Of a stretch of 64,000 bases of DNA, positions 43,301 to 57,847 are shown piece by piece. The translations under genes and the position numbers were made by a program. Numbering within the stretch: the stretch's first letter is position 1; each line of letters begins with the position of its first letter. Source of the DNA: Rhabdornis inornatus (taxonomy: Eukaryota > Chordata > Aves > Passeriformes > Rhabdornithidae); contig VWZS01008147.1 of NCBI GenBank assembly GCA_013397075.1, positions 437,657-501,656 on the forward strand. The letters run 5' to 3'. The notes below the pieces were generated by a model. That model searched no databases and was not told where the DNA came from. It saw nothing but the letters and a program-made list of their open reading frames with translations.

Positions 43301-46300
43301 TCACTGCACATACTGTTCTCCCTCAAAGGAGCAGAAGTGTGCACATCATTAAAAGGAAATATTTTATGCTGATCATTCCCACATGCCTGCTCTGTATCTA
43401 TCTGGGTTCTTAAGCAGCACCCATTCTGCACATAATGTCATGCATTTACATCTCACAAAGAAGATCAGACCTCCTCAGGCTAAGGAATTGTGTTCTGGGT
43501 CCTGATAAAACCATTTTATGGAGATGAATAACTTGTGTGGTTTCATGCTTCCTTTCCCTGAAATGTCATTAGATGAACATCAAGTGCTTTTGTATTTATT
43601 TGAGGGAATTTCCTTTTAGACTGCAGGCAGAGAAAAAATGGACATGGGAAGGGAGCTGGGACTGAATTATGCCTCTGACCAGCCTCAGCGAGAGCCCAGG
43701 AGCTCGGCCTGCTGCCTCATTTATATCCATCAGAGGTGCCATGAGCTGCAGACTGGGATAAGTTACCTCGTCTGAAGGACTGAAATACCACATCAAAGCA
43801 CCACGTGGATCAAAGGTGAAAGCAACAGGCATTCCCTTCTGGCTCATCTTTCAGGCCTCTCTCTCTCTTTAGTTTCCACTTTGAATCTGATAATGCAGCC
43901 TGAACGCAGCCTTTCATGAGCCTCCATTCCTCAGGGCACAGGTGGGATGGAGCCTGTATTTCCTTGTCAGCGGGCTCTGTGGGGCTTGGGATTTCCAGGG
44001 CTTAGCTCTCAGGCATCACTGATGGAAAAGATCTATCATTTTGAACAAGGCAGAGCAAGACTGATGGAACTGGAGCAGCAGAGCAGAGCTCTCCTGCCCC
44101 AGGTACACCGTGGGGTGCAGATCTACAGAGAGCAGCTCGACAGCAAAGCACCAAAATTCTTCTGCAGCATGTGCCCTCCCAGGGAATCAACCCCATCATT
44201 CAAGACTTTATATGAAGAGACACTAAAGCATCCTTGAGCCTTGGAGAGGACACACTCAAACACACGGGGTAGAACTGAGAAGGTCATGTTCACTGACACG
44301 CAGGTCCCAGTGGCACTTGGAAACACCATGAAAATTTCTATGCCAAATGAAGTAAATGTGGAAGTAAATGGCTTCAGAAACTCAGAAAGGAGCCTTTCAC
44401 ACCATTGCTGTGTGTCTGTCACAGGAGGCAGATGAAGCTCTGTTGCTCAGTCTCTATGAAAATCTGAATGTTAACTCTTCCATACTGTAGGTTTATCCTG
44501 AAGTGTTTCTTGTCGGAGGGAATCAGAGTCATCACAGCATGAGAGAAAGGCCTCATGACCTGAAAAAAATCTTGATTCTGACATTTTCCCTCATTCAGAC
44601 CCTTTCACTCATGTCACCTAACTTTTATTGAGTCCCTAGTGGCTGTCTCTGGGTGGAAGTCTCTCTTTGATGGATGTTCTCAGCTGTGTATTCCTGCTGC
44701 AGTTTGGTGTCAGAATCAATAGATGTGCTTAAGTGGGATTTGTGGAGATGCCTCCTGGATTCAGAGCTCAGTGCTACTGTGTAGGGCCTTAGCAAGTAGC
44801 TTTTGGATTCTAGACCCTCCTATATATATGGGTTCATGTAAAATGAAATATCTCATTATGTTAAAGCTGAGCTGGATTCCTACATGTCAGGGTTGATCCC
44901 CAAGGTTTATAAAGCTGTTCAGACTGGCAGCAAGATGAACAAGGCAATTGTATGGTTCTTTCCCCTGCTCCAATCTGCAAAAGGAAAACATTGTGACTCA
45001 CCAGCCAGAGAAGTTGTACTTTCTTCAGCAGGAAGCTTTGCAGATTCTCTGCTCCCAGATCTTGTTACACTCTTCCATCCCACCACTCTGGAAAAACTCC
45101 CACGGAAAGACAGGCAGATATTTTAATCAAGAAATGGCCCTTATTTCCATTAGCAACAGCTGTTTTCCTTTTAATTCAATTCTCCATTCTGCAGTCTGTT
45201 TATGAAAGCTGCCATTAATTACGTTTTTCATCAGTCAATGTTCAGAGATGGCTAATGGCCCAGCACACCTAATTAGTCCTTCATGTATGATAATGTTTCA
45301 TCGAGTCTATAGTTAGTGTGCAGGGCAGATATCCGCTGTGCAGTGGAGCTGGGAGTGGGGCTGCCCAGGCTCTCCCGGGCTGGGACAGATCCAGTTACAG
45401 CCGTGTTCCTGCTGCTGCCAGCGTGGGGAGCTGGGCTGTGATAACAGCGACTGCCAGCAGTGGCTTCCAATGTCACTCCGAGCATGCCAGCACCAGAGTG
45501 AAGAATTCAAGCTGCCTTTGGAAGCGTTTTGAAGACAGGGAGTGCAGAGACTGGAATTACAGCCACCTTTGGGTTTTTTTCCTGATGATGCATTCTGTAA
45601 GTGTTAGTGATGGCTAAATTCACTGTGTTAGAGTGCCTTCCTTTAGCTTCTTCCCTGCAGAAGCCTTCTGGCCATCCTTGCCTAGGTATTCCCAGTTGAT
45701 CCATCTGTCTCAAGCCACAAGGCTGGCTGCTTGTGATGCAGAGTGTTGCATTCTTTAATGTCACTGTGAAGACACTGGCATGACTTAAACTTACTTACCC
45801 AGTGATGCACCTGGGTTTAGGCAGGTCTTTGGTTAGGTATAGCCAAAGGTTTGACACAATTGTCCAGAAACTATGGGCATGAAAACAACTCATCTTTGTT
45901 CAACAAGGTGAAGGAGTAGGTTGAATGAATTCTTCACATACCTTAACGCTGGAGCTGGATTCTGAACATCACACTCAGCTGGAACTTTGCCTTTATTTTG
46001 AAGGTGTTTGCAGCTGCAAAGAATAGCAGTAGTTATTGGCAGGTAGCCTCAGGTAAGAAACATTTCAAATCCTGTGGTACAGAGACAGTTTTGAAAAATA
46101 TCCCCACCTGTCACAATCGTGTATTGCAATCCCATCAGTGTGTGCAGAGCTGTCTCTGTTCCCTCGCCCAGGCTGTCACCTGCAGAGTTCAGGGCATAGT
46201 GGAAAATTGCACGAACTGAGTAGGGACATGTTTAGTTTATCTTGGTAGGAAAGTGGCAAACGACCAGAGCAGGATTTGCAGTCATGTATTGCATCAGGCA

Positions 46301-49300
46301 GTCACTCACCTTCAGCCCTTCCTGTGCCTGAGGCAGTGTGGACCACCATCCCTCTCTGCTCTCTGCATTTGCCTTCACTGTGAGCCCCATGGGAGGCTGC
46401 AGGAAAGTCAAACAGATGCAGCAGCATTTGCTGTATGCAATAATAACAATGTTCAGCAGTGAGACCACCTTGCTGTGTATGAGCAATGAGAGATGCTCTA
46501 ATATTCTACCTGATGCTGCAGGTACTTCTCTGTCCTGTAAAATCACATCAGGCTTATGCAGAGGTTCTCTGGTGAGTATTCAATTGGCCAATTTCTGACT
46601 GTGTGACCTCACTAAATTAAAGCCTTTTGACTGTTGGAGGAATGAATCTGCCACGCTGCTAAACAGACAGAAGCTTTTTCACAAGACATCTGCTTCCAAA
46701 GCAAATGAAATCTGCTTTGATTTTCATGGCCTGTCGAGGGATGAGAGCAGCACTGCAAGGAATCATACAGGATTGACTCAGAAACAGTTTAAAGAAGGAT
46801 ACAAGAGCAGCCAAGGTGCTGGCATTTGAGAGGAGAAAGAGAAAATGCAAGTGACCTGTTAAAGAATATGTCCTGCTCACAAAGCCTCCTGCTGCAAAGG
46901 GGTATAATTGCAGACAAAATAGGTTTAGACACAGAATAACTCTGCATTTAGTAGTACTCTGACCTAACAGGATTTTTTGGCAGGGGAAGGAAGGCAAGTG
47001 TCCTACTGCTGTTCATTGTTCGGTCACCTCTTTGCTGGCTGTTTGATCACCTCAACTTTGAGCTCTCCTCTGAAATGTCTCAGCTGGAAAGTGCTGGATT
47101 TATGGAGCTCTTGCAATGGTGATATAAGAAATGTTCTAGCAGGGTGTTATGGTCCTGCTGTCAAGTCTTTCACTGGAATCCCAGAGTAATTCCAGTGCAG
47201 CTGATGGGTTACTGTCGTGTAAGTGAAGGCAGCATTCATCTCTTGGACATCACCTTTTGGCCTCTTCTGTTGGCAAATGAACCTGATGTAATATTGCAAA
47301 AACACATCCTTTGAGTGAAAGTGATAAGAAAGACAAATGTTTGACTTTAGCCAGGGAATTTAAAACTCAGAGTCCTTTGAAGATTGCTGAGTTCTGTGCT
47401 GTGTTAGTCATCTATATCTATCTAAGAAAACACTCATTTCATCACAACTGGTGACATAAATTCAGACTTGTGAGCAAATGGCTAGGTTGAGTTAAATCAC
47501 CTCTCTATCTGCTAATGGCATTTTTGCTTTTGCTTCATGATGAAGGTTATCTCCCTGTTTGGAAATTATAACCTACAACTGTTAGACAGAATTATCTGCA
47601 GACTTGGGTGAGATAATTTGTATGAAAAATCCAGGGAATCTGGAGCTTACTGGCTTCCATTCATATGAAACTCTTCATGTCTCCAACTGCCCTCACATAT
47701 TCCTGCTGCTATACAGTGGGGAAGGAATAGCAGCTGGCAGATGATGGATAGCAATGCTGCAGCCCAAACTAAGGTTAGCAGTGACATCACTGATAGAAAG
47801 GGAAGCAGCTTGAGCTGTTTATAAAACTCCAGTTGGGAAGTTTGCCCCAGACTGCATTAGCCTCTGTTCGCTGCCTACCCTGCTTTTCCCCACTCAAATT
47901 CCAAGCTCCTTCAAGGGAAACAAACATCTGCAGAGACACAATGTTAATTGTTCTACTTAGGGCTGCTGTTTACATTTTTGGTACAAGCAAGTCAAAGCAT
48001 GTCAAGGCTATCCTGATGGCTAAAACAAGCCAGAAATCTTATTCCGGCTGAAATAACATAGGGCTGGATTCTGATCTCACCTACCAAACCTTTTGGGATT
48101 GGCCATGGAGGGTGGAAACCAGAACCTGTACAAATCAGAGGGTGCAAAAAAAAAAGTAGCAGAGAGGCTGGTAAGAGGGGGGATGTGCTGGAGCCACCAG
48201 GGAAACATCACAAGGTTAATGCAGGTTTCCATTATCTGAAAACAGGGGGATTACTCTGCATTTGTAAGCTTAAAATTGCCACTTCCTCAGGTTCTGCTCC
48301 CATCACAGTCCAGCCTAATGGCTCCTTATCAGGAATGATGAATCGCTCTTGAGCCTACACTTTGGTCCCTAATTTCCACTTTCCTTGCATCTGCTTAAAG
48401 TCCTTTTTAATTTTAACACATACAGCAGCCTCTGAGCCAAGCGTGGCCCTGGTGCTCACAGTCATCCTGGTAATTACCGTGCTCACCAGGTCCCTTTAGG
48501 ATGCAATTTCAATGGGGTGTGACTTTCACAATATTTTTTTTCTTGTTGTTGCTCGAGCCACTCCAGGAAGGAACTGTTAAACACGAGTCTCAGCAGGATC
48601 CATCATGACTGAGGACAGAACAGAATGTAATGAAACAGGGTGAATACGTGTCTCACTGAGCAGGATATGTTCTCTTATTTATATGGTTGATAAAGCTTTG
48701 GCTGAGGTTCAAAAAGGTGTTCAGCTTTCATCTCTCTGTCTTCCTTCCTCCACTCCCCTAAATATTAATGCTGCACTCATACCTCCCATATTCGTGGCTA
48801 CTGTAATTGTTTACAGGTTTTTTTAATAAAAGCTTTGACCTTTTGCCTGTGCAGTTGCACAAGCCCTGCTCTGTCCTCACGCCCATGCTCCCTCCATCTC
48901 AGTTTGTCCTTGGCTTCCCTGCAGCTCAGTCCGAGGCAGTGCAAGGGAACAGACACTGAGTCACTGCAGTTGGGAATTCTGGGGAGCAGTTTCCTTGCTG
49001 AGGACAAGGAGGGACTGCAGTGTCTCTGCTCAGGCTGTGACTCCACTTGCACAGGGCTGTGTATGGGCAGTGGTGTGTTGGTGTCCCCTGTGCCACGGTG
49101 TTTGGCACCCTGGGCTTGTTTGAAATCATGCTTGTTGCTCTGATCCTCTCCTTTGGCCTTGGGGGAATGTGACAAGGCTGTGTGGGAAGCTGGGGTTGTG
49201 CAGGAAGTGTGTGGCAGCGCTGGGAACTGAAGTCACATCTCCTGAGTCCCACCTGGCCCATTAACCATAAACCCATTTCCCTCAATAACTGAGTACAAGA

Positions 49301-50496
49301 ACAGTCTCTTTCACATTATTTACATGCTGTGAGAGCAGGGGAAGCTCTGTGAGAATGTAATGTGGCGAAGAAAGGGCAGCAGGATTGTGAAGTGTCAGGT
49401 GACAGTGTGAGGAAGGTTTTGTGGGATTGGGGTGTGCCTGTTGAACCCTGGGCTTCTCAGTAAGCACAGTTTAACAGCTGGGTTCCCAGGTCAGGAGGAG
49501 AGGACAGGGCATCCAGGGATTGTCTGTCCACATGGATATCTGTGCCAGCACAGTGGAAGGATGTGTAGCTCCTGCAATGCTGATTTTCTTCCTGGCACCA
49601 ATTGTTCCCTTCAAGGGATCCCATGTCTTGAGACACATTTCACAAAAATTGCAGCAGCTGGGAATAAATCAATCACACTGCTCTGCTTTGATCCTGTGCA
49701 CTGCTGTTTCTGTGTCAGCCAACATACAGATCATGAAATTCTCCTTTATCACCTTTTTGGCTAGGTTTGCAGTGCAAAATTGTGGTACTTGAATTAGGGC
49801 CTGTGTTTATGAAAAGAGACAAGAATGATTGATATTTATGTGAGCATGAATTAAACCAGTATTTTTAATTCTATGGCAATTAATTAAATCAGGGCAGTGA
49901 CAAATAAGAGCATAGACATCCAATTAGGTGCTGTTGCACAGGCATATGAAGAAAATAAAGAAATTTTTCTGACATAATGCGATTTGGATCAGGCCCTTAA
50001 GAAGGAATAGACTTTCTACTCCAAATAATTATTCATTTGATTGCTATCAGAGCAGGAATTTACTACAGTGTCTCTGGCCAGCCTGTCCTCTCCATCTGAA
50101 GAGGCTTGGGTTCCCATTCTCCCAGAAAAGACTCTGCATATACAACACACTAGCAAAAAGCTGTGAATGAAAAACTGTTACAACATCATTAATAGCTGGT
50201 AGCTGGGAAGGAGTTTGTAAATGATGCAATATGATGTTTATTTTCCCTCAGAGTTAGGCACTTTTAGGGACATCCCCAATGTGCAGGGCGATGAACTGGC
50301 TGGTGATCTGACCCTGCTTCTGTACAGAGGATTTGTGAGCAGCCTCTGCTCCTGGTCCCACAGCTCAGCTCAGAAAGGACTGGGATTATTTTGCTTCCCC
50401 TTAACTCATCTCACAGCACCAGGGGCTCATCTGTTCCAGGGGCTGCTGCAGAGGCAGGAGGGCAGGGAGGCTCAGATGGGGGAGACGGGGCCTGAG
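40313..50496. other. Ten-kb non-coding stretch
   Basis: I see no coding exon, RNA gene or well-defined mobile element in this stretch. Composition is mixed, with moderately GC-rich parts (40,380-42,000; 48,840-49,250) and AT-rich parts. Short repeated words occur (CATGAAACCAT near 42,440-42,470; GTCTGAGAGT near 42,178 and 42,215). All open frames are short. Confidence 0.5.
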
Positions 50497-50830
50497 CTGG
50501 AGAGCAAGGACTGGGATGGGGCTGGAGAGCAGGGACTGGGATGGGGCTGGAGAGCAGGGACTGGGATGGGGATGGAGAGCAGGGACTGGGATGGGGATGG
50601 AGAGCAGAGACTGGGATGGGGATGGAGCTCAGGGACTGGGATGGGGATGGAGCTCAGGGACTGGGATAGGGCTGGATTACAGGGACTGGGATGGGAATGG
50701 GGCTCAGACTCTGGGATGAGGCTGGAGAGCAGAGGCTGGGATGGGGCTGGAGTGCACGTACCGGCATGGGGATGGAGCTCAGGCACCAGGATGGGGCTGG
50801 AGCTCAGACTCTGGGATGAGGCTGGAGCTC
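50497..50830 (+). repeat. 25-bp minisatellite, 13 complete units
   Basis: Units of the form CTGGAGAGCAGGG followed by ACTGGGATGGGG repeat with an exact 25-bp period from 50497 to 50821, plus a partial unit to 50830. Substitutions are present (GAGAGCAG versus GAGCTCAG; ACTGGG versus CTCTGGG), but no insertion or deletion occurs. As 25 is not divisible by three, all three plus frames are traversed in turn, giving a 25-residue super-repeat in an artefactual 276-codon open frame (50221-51051). Confidence 0.96.
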
Positions 50831-53800
50831 GTTGGGAAGCGGCAGCGCAGGGGCCCCGCGGGGGGAGCCGCTGGCACAGCCCCGGCAGCCGGGCAGAGCT
50901 CCGTGCTCCGCATCCTTGCCTGCCCCCGAGCACTGACTGTACCCGCAAAGTATTCAGGAAAATAAAAGGAAACCATGCTTACGTTTGGGTTTTCATGGCT
51001 GGCTTTTTATGGCTGGCTTTTTACATCTCTCTTTCTTTTTCTTGGTCATGAAAGCAGTCGGGCTGCCCAGCAAATCCAGATCTGAATTCCTTAACCTGGG
51101 AGGCATTTTGTGCAGTCTAACCAGCCTAAGACCAAGTCAAGCATCATGCACCAATGATCTTCATTTTCCAGGCTGGTAATTCTGGCTTTCCTGGAATGAA
51201 GGACAAAGGCACTGAATAAGTAAAAGAAATAGAGGGGGGGAAAATCCAAATGGAATGGACACATTGGTTGAAACATCCCATTTCCTGAAAAATTGATTTT
51301 GAGGTATCTGTCAAAGCAATCCCTGTATTTCTTATGATTATTATATCACATGGCCTTGGCGTGGATTTTGGGTATTTCAGGAGGACCACCCAGAAGTGGG
51401 CCAGGTTTGGTTATTGGATTTACTAAACAGAACAAGAAGCACAGAGCTCCTGCCTGCTGTTCAAAAATAATATCGCAAGGGAAGCAAACCACAGGGAGAC
51501 CACAGGGAGGTGAAGCCCATTTTCCACTTGCTGAGGGAACTGCCCTTGCTTGCTGCAGAATGCAGTCTCCATATGCTGGGAATGATTCCCAAAAGTACTC
51601 CATCCTTGCCGACTCTGCTTCCTTTCAGAAGCTGCATCCACTGGGATGTAGGGCGAGGAAGTGGCTCTGAACAGGATACTCCGGGGTGTTTTCTCTGTGC
51701 AGTGAGGTGGAGAGAACAGCCTGTAAGAGAAAACACCAAATGGTGTTGGAGTGGAACAGAGAAAGCCTGTTTCTCCCTGTCAGTGTTTCTCAGGTTATGG
51801 ATCCTGGACCACCTGATGGCTGGAGAGAGCTTTCTGGGCACAGCACACAGCAGAAAGGGCTGTTCCTGTGCCAGATGTGTCTCAGGACTCACTTTGCTCT
51901 TGGTGCCCCTTCCTGCCTCTGCCAGTGGGATGGGGAAGAGGAAGGTGATGTGCTGATGGAGAGAAGGAAGAGAATTTGCCCCTCCCTAAGAAGCCATTGA
52001 AATGGAACACAAAAAATAGGGGAGGGAAAGGATAGGTGACCTGCAGGGACTGGGAATTTAAGATAGCTGTGGAAGCCAGGCTTTTCCTTGTGGTCTGCAG
52101 GAAGAAACATTGTTAGAAGTATAAGCAGTGATGAAGTAAATATGGCAGATTGTTTCAGAAAGATTGTTTCACTGTTCTGAGGCATTTGGATCTGAAAAGA
52201 GAGGCATTGGCTGGACATGGAGATGTGCCTTGTAATCCAAGCACAAAGTACACCAGGATTTCCAAGCAGTAGTGGCTAAGCTGTGGCACCCAGGTGGATG
52301 AGCACGTTGGTGGAACAAACCCCAAGGGATCTGGAGGGACCAGTGGGACCTGGAGGATGTGCTGACCATGTCATGGGTGGGCAAGGTTCCACCACCTGCT
52401 GTTCTGTGGGGTCATTACCTAAGGCATCAGCTGAGTTAAATCATGCATGGTCTGATAGAGGTGCAATGCTGCCACAGCTCTGCTGCACTGTATGGCTCAG
52501 GGGCAGGAGCCAAAACTGTGACCAACTGGCCAGAATGTGCCAGAATATGTGGGCACTGACCACAGTGATTCTTGTCTACACAAAATCACAACATATTTTG
52601 CAATGTCAGCATTGTTAGGTGCTGGTATGGATGGGAAGGAAAGAGGCAGTGGAGATCCTTAATTCTCTGTGCATTGACTTTCAGCTTCTCAGAAGTTAAA
52701 GGGTTAATGAGAAAAGCTCCCTGCCCTGACCTCTCTCCCCCAGTGTGCTTGTTGATTTCTCCTCCTCCTAGGCATGATTTTTGTTTGGGAATGAAATGTG
52801 CTTACTCATTCATATGCATTTATTTCATGGACACAGTGTTTGGGTACATCATCCATCAGTGCAAATGTCACACTGTGCAAAAGCCCTGTGTCCAGAGTGA
52901 CAGCTGAGATAGTGCCTGTGCTCTGGAGCAGCCCCCTTGCCAAGATTCTGCAGCTGGACGGTTTTAAACAGAACTCAGTTATGAAAAGATCCACCAGAAA
53001 AAGAATCTGTGGTCATATGTGGCTCTTGGGGAAGCGGCTGGCTCCTGTGGGCCACTGGCCTCCCCATGGGGACACTGAGGTGCCCATGGAAGGGCCACAG
53101 AAGGGATGTGATCACAAGAGTGTTCTCAGCTGATCGGTTTTTGACTTCTCCTGCAAAATGACTCATCCCTCTCCCTTCTGCTGAATTGATTTGAAAGGTG
53201 CTGGTGCTAATTCTGCTGCCGAGTTTGGGGCTGAGGATTAAATGGCACAAAACCTCATCACTGTCACTTCTCTTGTTGGCTGGAGCCCAGTTTGGAGGAG
53301 CAGCCTTTGGTGCACAGCAGTGATGGCACACTTGCTTAGGCGGATTCATTTCTCAGTGTGCTACTTGCTACTTCTGCCTTTATTCTGCTGCACAGGCATC
53401 TACTTTTTTTACAATGATTTGGAGTTTTCATGGCAACAGCTGTGAAAGCCAATGGCACTCATACAAGTCAAACTTCAAGCAACACTCTGCAGAGTACACA
53501 GCAATCTATTTTAGTGCACCACATCATTAATTAGGAGAGACAGACTGGGCAGGTTTGGAAAATATGATCTCTAGTGTTCAATTTTAAAATAGGATTTTGA
53601 AGTGGCCATTGAGATTCTCTGCAGTTTCTGCACATGGAGGAAAATACAGCTAGAAAAATTAGGTCATATATTGATTAATCTCAGAACTGAAATAAATTAT
53701 TTATATTACTTAGCAGCTGACTCTGTTTGTGATAGTTCTCCTGGCTATGGTCTTATTAACTTAATGGGGTAATAGCAGGAGAGAGAGGGATTGATGGCGT

Positions 53801-56800
53801 AGGAACCCTGAAAATCTGAAGAGTTGCTAAATTTATACCAGTAATTTTGTGCTTAGAGCAATCAGGAATTTCAATTTTCATCCATGTAATTTATAAAATG
53901 CAGGTATTGTGCATGACAGGAATAATTTCCTTAACTCGTGGTGAGACATTCACATTTGAGAACCCCAGTGTGTCACCAGACAGAGTCACCAATGATGGAG
54001 CTACAGTCGTACAGGTGACAACATGATGGGCTCCCACATTGAAAGGCTGATGCCTATTTAAAACCTGTGCTTTTTATAAATAAAAGGTAATCCTATAATT
54101 ATTAATTTTGAAGCTTATTTTTCTCCAATCATGCTCTTTTTTTTTTTTTTTAGGCTGTGTTCTTTTCCTTCTGAAATTTTTAACTGAACCTTTTCTGCTT
54201 ACACATTTTTTCACTTTAAATGTTTGGTGGGTGATTTCTAAAGGTAACCAAATGCCAACATTATCCCTGCTTTAAGTGAAAATGCAATTAATACAAAAAT
54301 CTGCAGATTTCTAATACTTTTTTTAATATTAAAAACCCAGCATTTTCCTAAAATTGTATTGGATCCAACTCCCATTTTTGGTTTGGAAATGCTTTCAGTG
54401 AAAAGATTCTAACCAGCCTGATTTATTTTTAAAGCAGCAATGATGGTTGCAGTAGGGTGTAATTACCTTTAGTTCCAAGATCTTTGATCACAGTGTGTTC
54501 ACATCTAAATCTGAGTTGGGATCTAGATCTCTCTTCTTTATGCCTCAGGCTATAATTTGTGGGGCTTCTTTGGCAAAAGAATTTCTTTTATGAGATACAC
54601 ACACACCAGAGCAGCACCACATTTGCCCTGGCTATGTGGGAGTACACAAACTTATAAAAAATGGATTGTGATGCCCTTTAGTGGGAAGGGAGAAGTCTTG
54701 TATTCCAGCCCTGAGATTTTGATAATTTTGGAAGCAGCATCAGGTGAGCATCAGATATTTGAGGTTAATGACTGCCTTGTGTAAATCAGTGTGCTATGGG
54801 ATTTGATTCTTGCATAAAAGAATAATATAGACATAAAACTGGGAATTCAGAGATAGGAGAGGTCTGAGGGAAGTGCTCAGGGCTGACCAGGTGGGATGGG
54901 TGCCTCATGGATTTATTTAACCACACTGCAAAACAACTGAGGCTCTACATGATCGGGCTGAAAAATAGGCAGAAATAATTGCAGAAATGGTCCAGTTGTT
55001 CAGCCACTCTTTTGCAAGAAATCTCTGTGTCTGTAGGAGTATTCTCTTCTGTTTAGCTTTAATTTGAGTCCCTAAAATAGACAGCTCATCTTGCCACACT
55101 CCCACGGAGGGAGGCTGGGGCTCCTCCACAGGCTGAGTCAGGAGGACAGAGCAGTCCCTGCCTGTTGGATCCAGAGCATCCACAGCATGTTAGGAACAAC
55201 CCCCATCCCTTCTGTACAGCCCCTCAAAAATGGAAATAAACCTTATCTCATTTCCACTGGCAAACCCATAATATTCTCAGTGAAAACTTTTTATTTGAGT
55301 GCAACTGGGACTGGGATTGCTGGTCTCAATAAGAATCCCAGATTTCTCTGAACTATCAGGTACATCTGTACTGTCACACATCAGCTACAGAGTGTAACAT
55401 GAAAGCCTTTATTTATATGCTCCCAAATTTGGTTATAGGACTTCCATATTAAAACATGCTTTTCCAAATAAATAATTTAAGCATGGTATGTCTTTTCCTG
55501 ATCACCATTATTGTGATAATGGGTGATGAAAACAACTGTGTTCCTGAATTGCTAAATTTTGGGAAAATAAGGAAGCAAGTTTTAGCTGTATGTGTATTTT
55601 CATGTTAAATCCGTATAATCAAGATTGCACAGCCTCAAAGCTTACCAACCTCTACCAGGCAAAATGATTTAATTTCTGCTGAAATCTTAAATCATTGTCT
55701 GTTTATAGAAAAATGCCAGATGACAGGAGCAGCGAGAGGTAAATGGGAGGATGCTGGATGCTATCAGTTTTGACTGAGAAGGCACAATAAATCTATTTCT
55801 AGCAAGAAGAGAACTGTGCTGCTGGTGAAATGCTATTATCCTGCCTCTTCCAATATGTTTTCACCTGATGGATCAGAGAAGAAAATATCGGTATTAGCAC
55901 GCAACAGATTTCCCCTCTGAGTGAAAGTGACTTTATATCAGAAACACGTGCTAAAGATGTCTTTTGCATTCCTGCTAATTTCTCAGATCCAGCCTTGGGC
56001 ATATGCTCCTTATCTAATCTTGACTGCTGCATTAAACCAATGTCTGCTATTCTACTTTATCCTTTGTGTCATTGCAGACATGGTTTCTATTTTCTTAGCA
56101 CTTCACCAAGGTAACATGTAACTGTTTGGAAAATGTTAACATCTGCAAAGGAAAAAAAGAATCAAAGGAATGGAATTAATCAAAGCCTTGAGATTTATGG
56201 GCTAAATCCTTGGACTTCGGGCCAGGTAGTAGGTTTGTTTCTCTGCTGAGGCAGCTTATATGCAGATGCTTGTGCTACTTCTGATGAGGTAAAAGGAGAC
56301 TGATAAGCCTGATTTGAAACCCCAAAGGCAGGGATTTCTACCAAGGGTACAGTGGATGGTCAGTTAGTGGGAAAGCAGCAACCTGGTGTCACAGAAAGAA
56401 GTGGGAAAACCTCTGAGACCTTCAAGAGCTAAAATCAAAATTGTTTTTTGATGGCATCCATGGTTTAGTCATCAAATCTTGGGTATTTTTAGACAGGATG
56501 AGTTGCTGTGCCACGTACAGAAATGTAGTTGGGCAGTGCTGCATTACTGCAAGACACTTCACAGTTACTCTGCCATCAACCATTAATGTTATTATAATTA
56601 TGATTGTTGTTGTTATTATGTACTTTGGAGGAATAACAAGAAATGAAGACCTGGAATGGAAAAGTCAAAGTTCCTGGAAATGCTTCACTATTCACAGATT
56701 ACCTGCATAGCTGTGGTTTCACAAGTACCACTAGTGCTTTGACAGTTGTGCTGTTAAATCTGCTGGAGACATACGTTCAGATTGGATTCCCATTACTGGG

Positions 56801-57787
56801 AATGATAGTGGGTGTCTGGAATGGAAATTGTATGTTCTTTTGAAAGTTTCACTTGTCACTATACATTACTTGCAGCATTAATATTGCAAATTGCAATCCG
56901 ATGTAGAAACATAAAGGGATTTACTACTACAGAGCTGGATGTGTTATGTGATGTAGTGCTGTGATATTAGACAATGTGACATTTCATGAATAAAACAAAA
57001 GATCTTACAGCACTCCTTATTAAGGGGAAAAAGTGCTTGAAGACGGTCACATTTACAGGGCAACTCTCTGAGGACTATTTCAAATGCTAGAAATTTAATG
57101 ATGGCTCTTAAAAATCTAATTTTATACTGATAGAAATTAATAAAATCCACAGGAGCAAAGATAAGAATTAATGAAATAAGATCAGTGAAGCTATAATGCT
57201 GAAAAACAGGATTTATGTAAACATCTAAAAATCATAATAAAAACACCATCTAAAGGCACACAAAACCTGGAGAATGGAAGCTGAAAGAAAAATGTTGCCA
57301 CAAACTAATAAAGATTCTTCTCTTCCTAAGATTAAGCATATTCTATCAGCCCAAACACTTGCTCAGCACAGTGCAGAGAGGGGAGGGAGCAGTAAATAGC
57401 TACTCTTGATTTTTCAGGATGAACATTTGACCCCTAGTTTGACTGAGCACTCTCAGGGGTGGTGGCCAGAGGTGAAGCACGGCCAGCAGAGCCTCTCTTG
57501 GCCACCATTCTCCTTCCACTGTCCCAGCCAAGCTGCCTGGATGGTGTTTGGGAATGGTGATGTGCAAACCTTTGTGTTAACAGCCTCCTCCTTGTGCTGC
57601 TGCAGGGCAGGACCTGGCCAGAGTGTCCACCATGATCCATCCTACAGATCTAGACAGAGGTGGTGTCTGTGGCCACCTCAAAATTTAACTGTCTGGTCTG
57701 GGATATCCCCTAAATTCCAGAATGGTACTGATGATGTGGCCCCAGCCCCAAGCAGAGTGGGCCCAGGGAAGCTGTGGAGCTGGGAGG
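50831..57787. other. Non-coding stretch
   Basis: No gene was recognised. Simple elements include a T15 run at about 54,137-54,151 and an imperfect inverted repeat at 55,501-55,527. A mixed ATT/GTT-rich microsatellite lies near 56,583-56,620. Sequence 53,450-53,760 contains homeodomain-type ATTAATTAG motifs but no coding signal. Confidence 0.5.
55501..55527. repeat. Short inverted repeat
   Basis: ATCACCATTAT and ATAATGGGTGAT form arms of 11 bp with one bulged G around a TGTG loop. It could form a small hairpin in either strand. No associated gene or element is seen. Confidence 0.7.
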
Positions 57788-57847
57788 GAGCTGTGGCCTC
57801 AAATTCACTGGAGCTGTGGCCCCAAATCCACTGGAGCTGTGGCCCTG
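57788..57847 (+). repeat. 23-bp short tandem repeat
   Basis: Two full units of GAGCTGTGGCCYCAAAT plus TCACTG or CCACTG, then a partial third unit beginning GAGCTGTGGCCC. The units are nearly identical, suggesting a recent local duplication. Confidence 0.85.

Noticed and set aside
50472..50948. 158-codon open frame on - strand
   Set aside because: Antisense reading of the same 25-bp repeat.
50221..51051. 276-codon open frame on + strand
   Set aside because: The middle is the 25-bp minisatellite. The flanks show no similarity or codon bias of a real gene.
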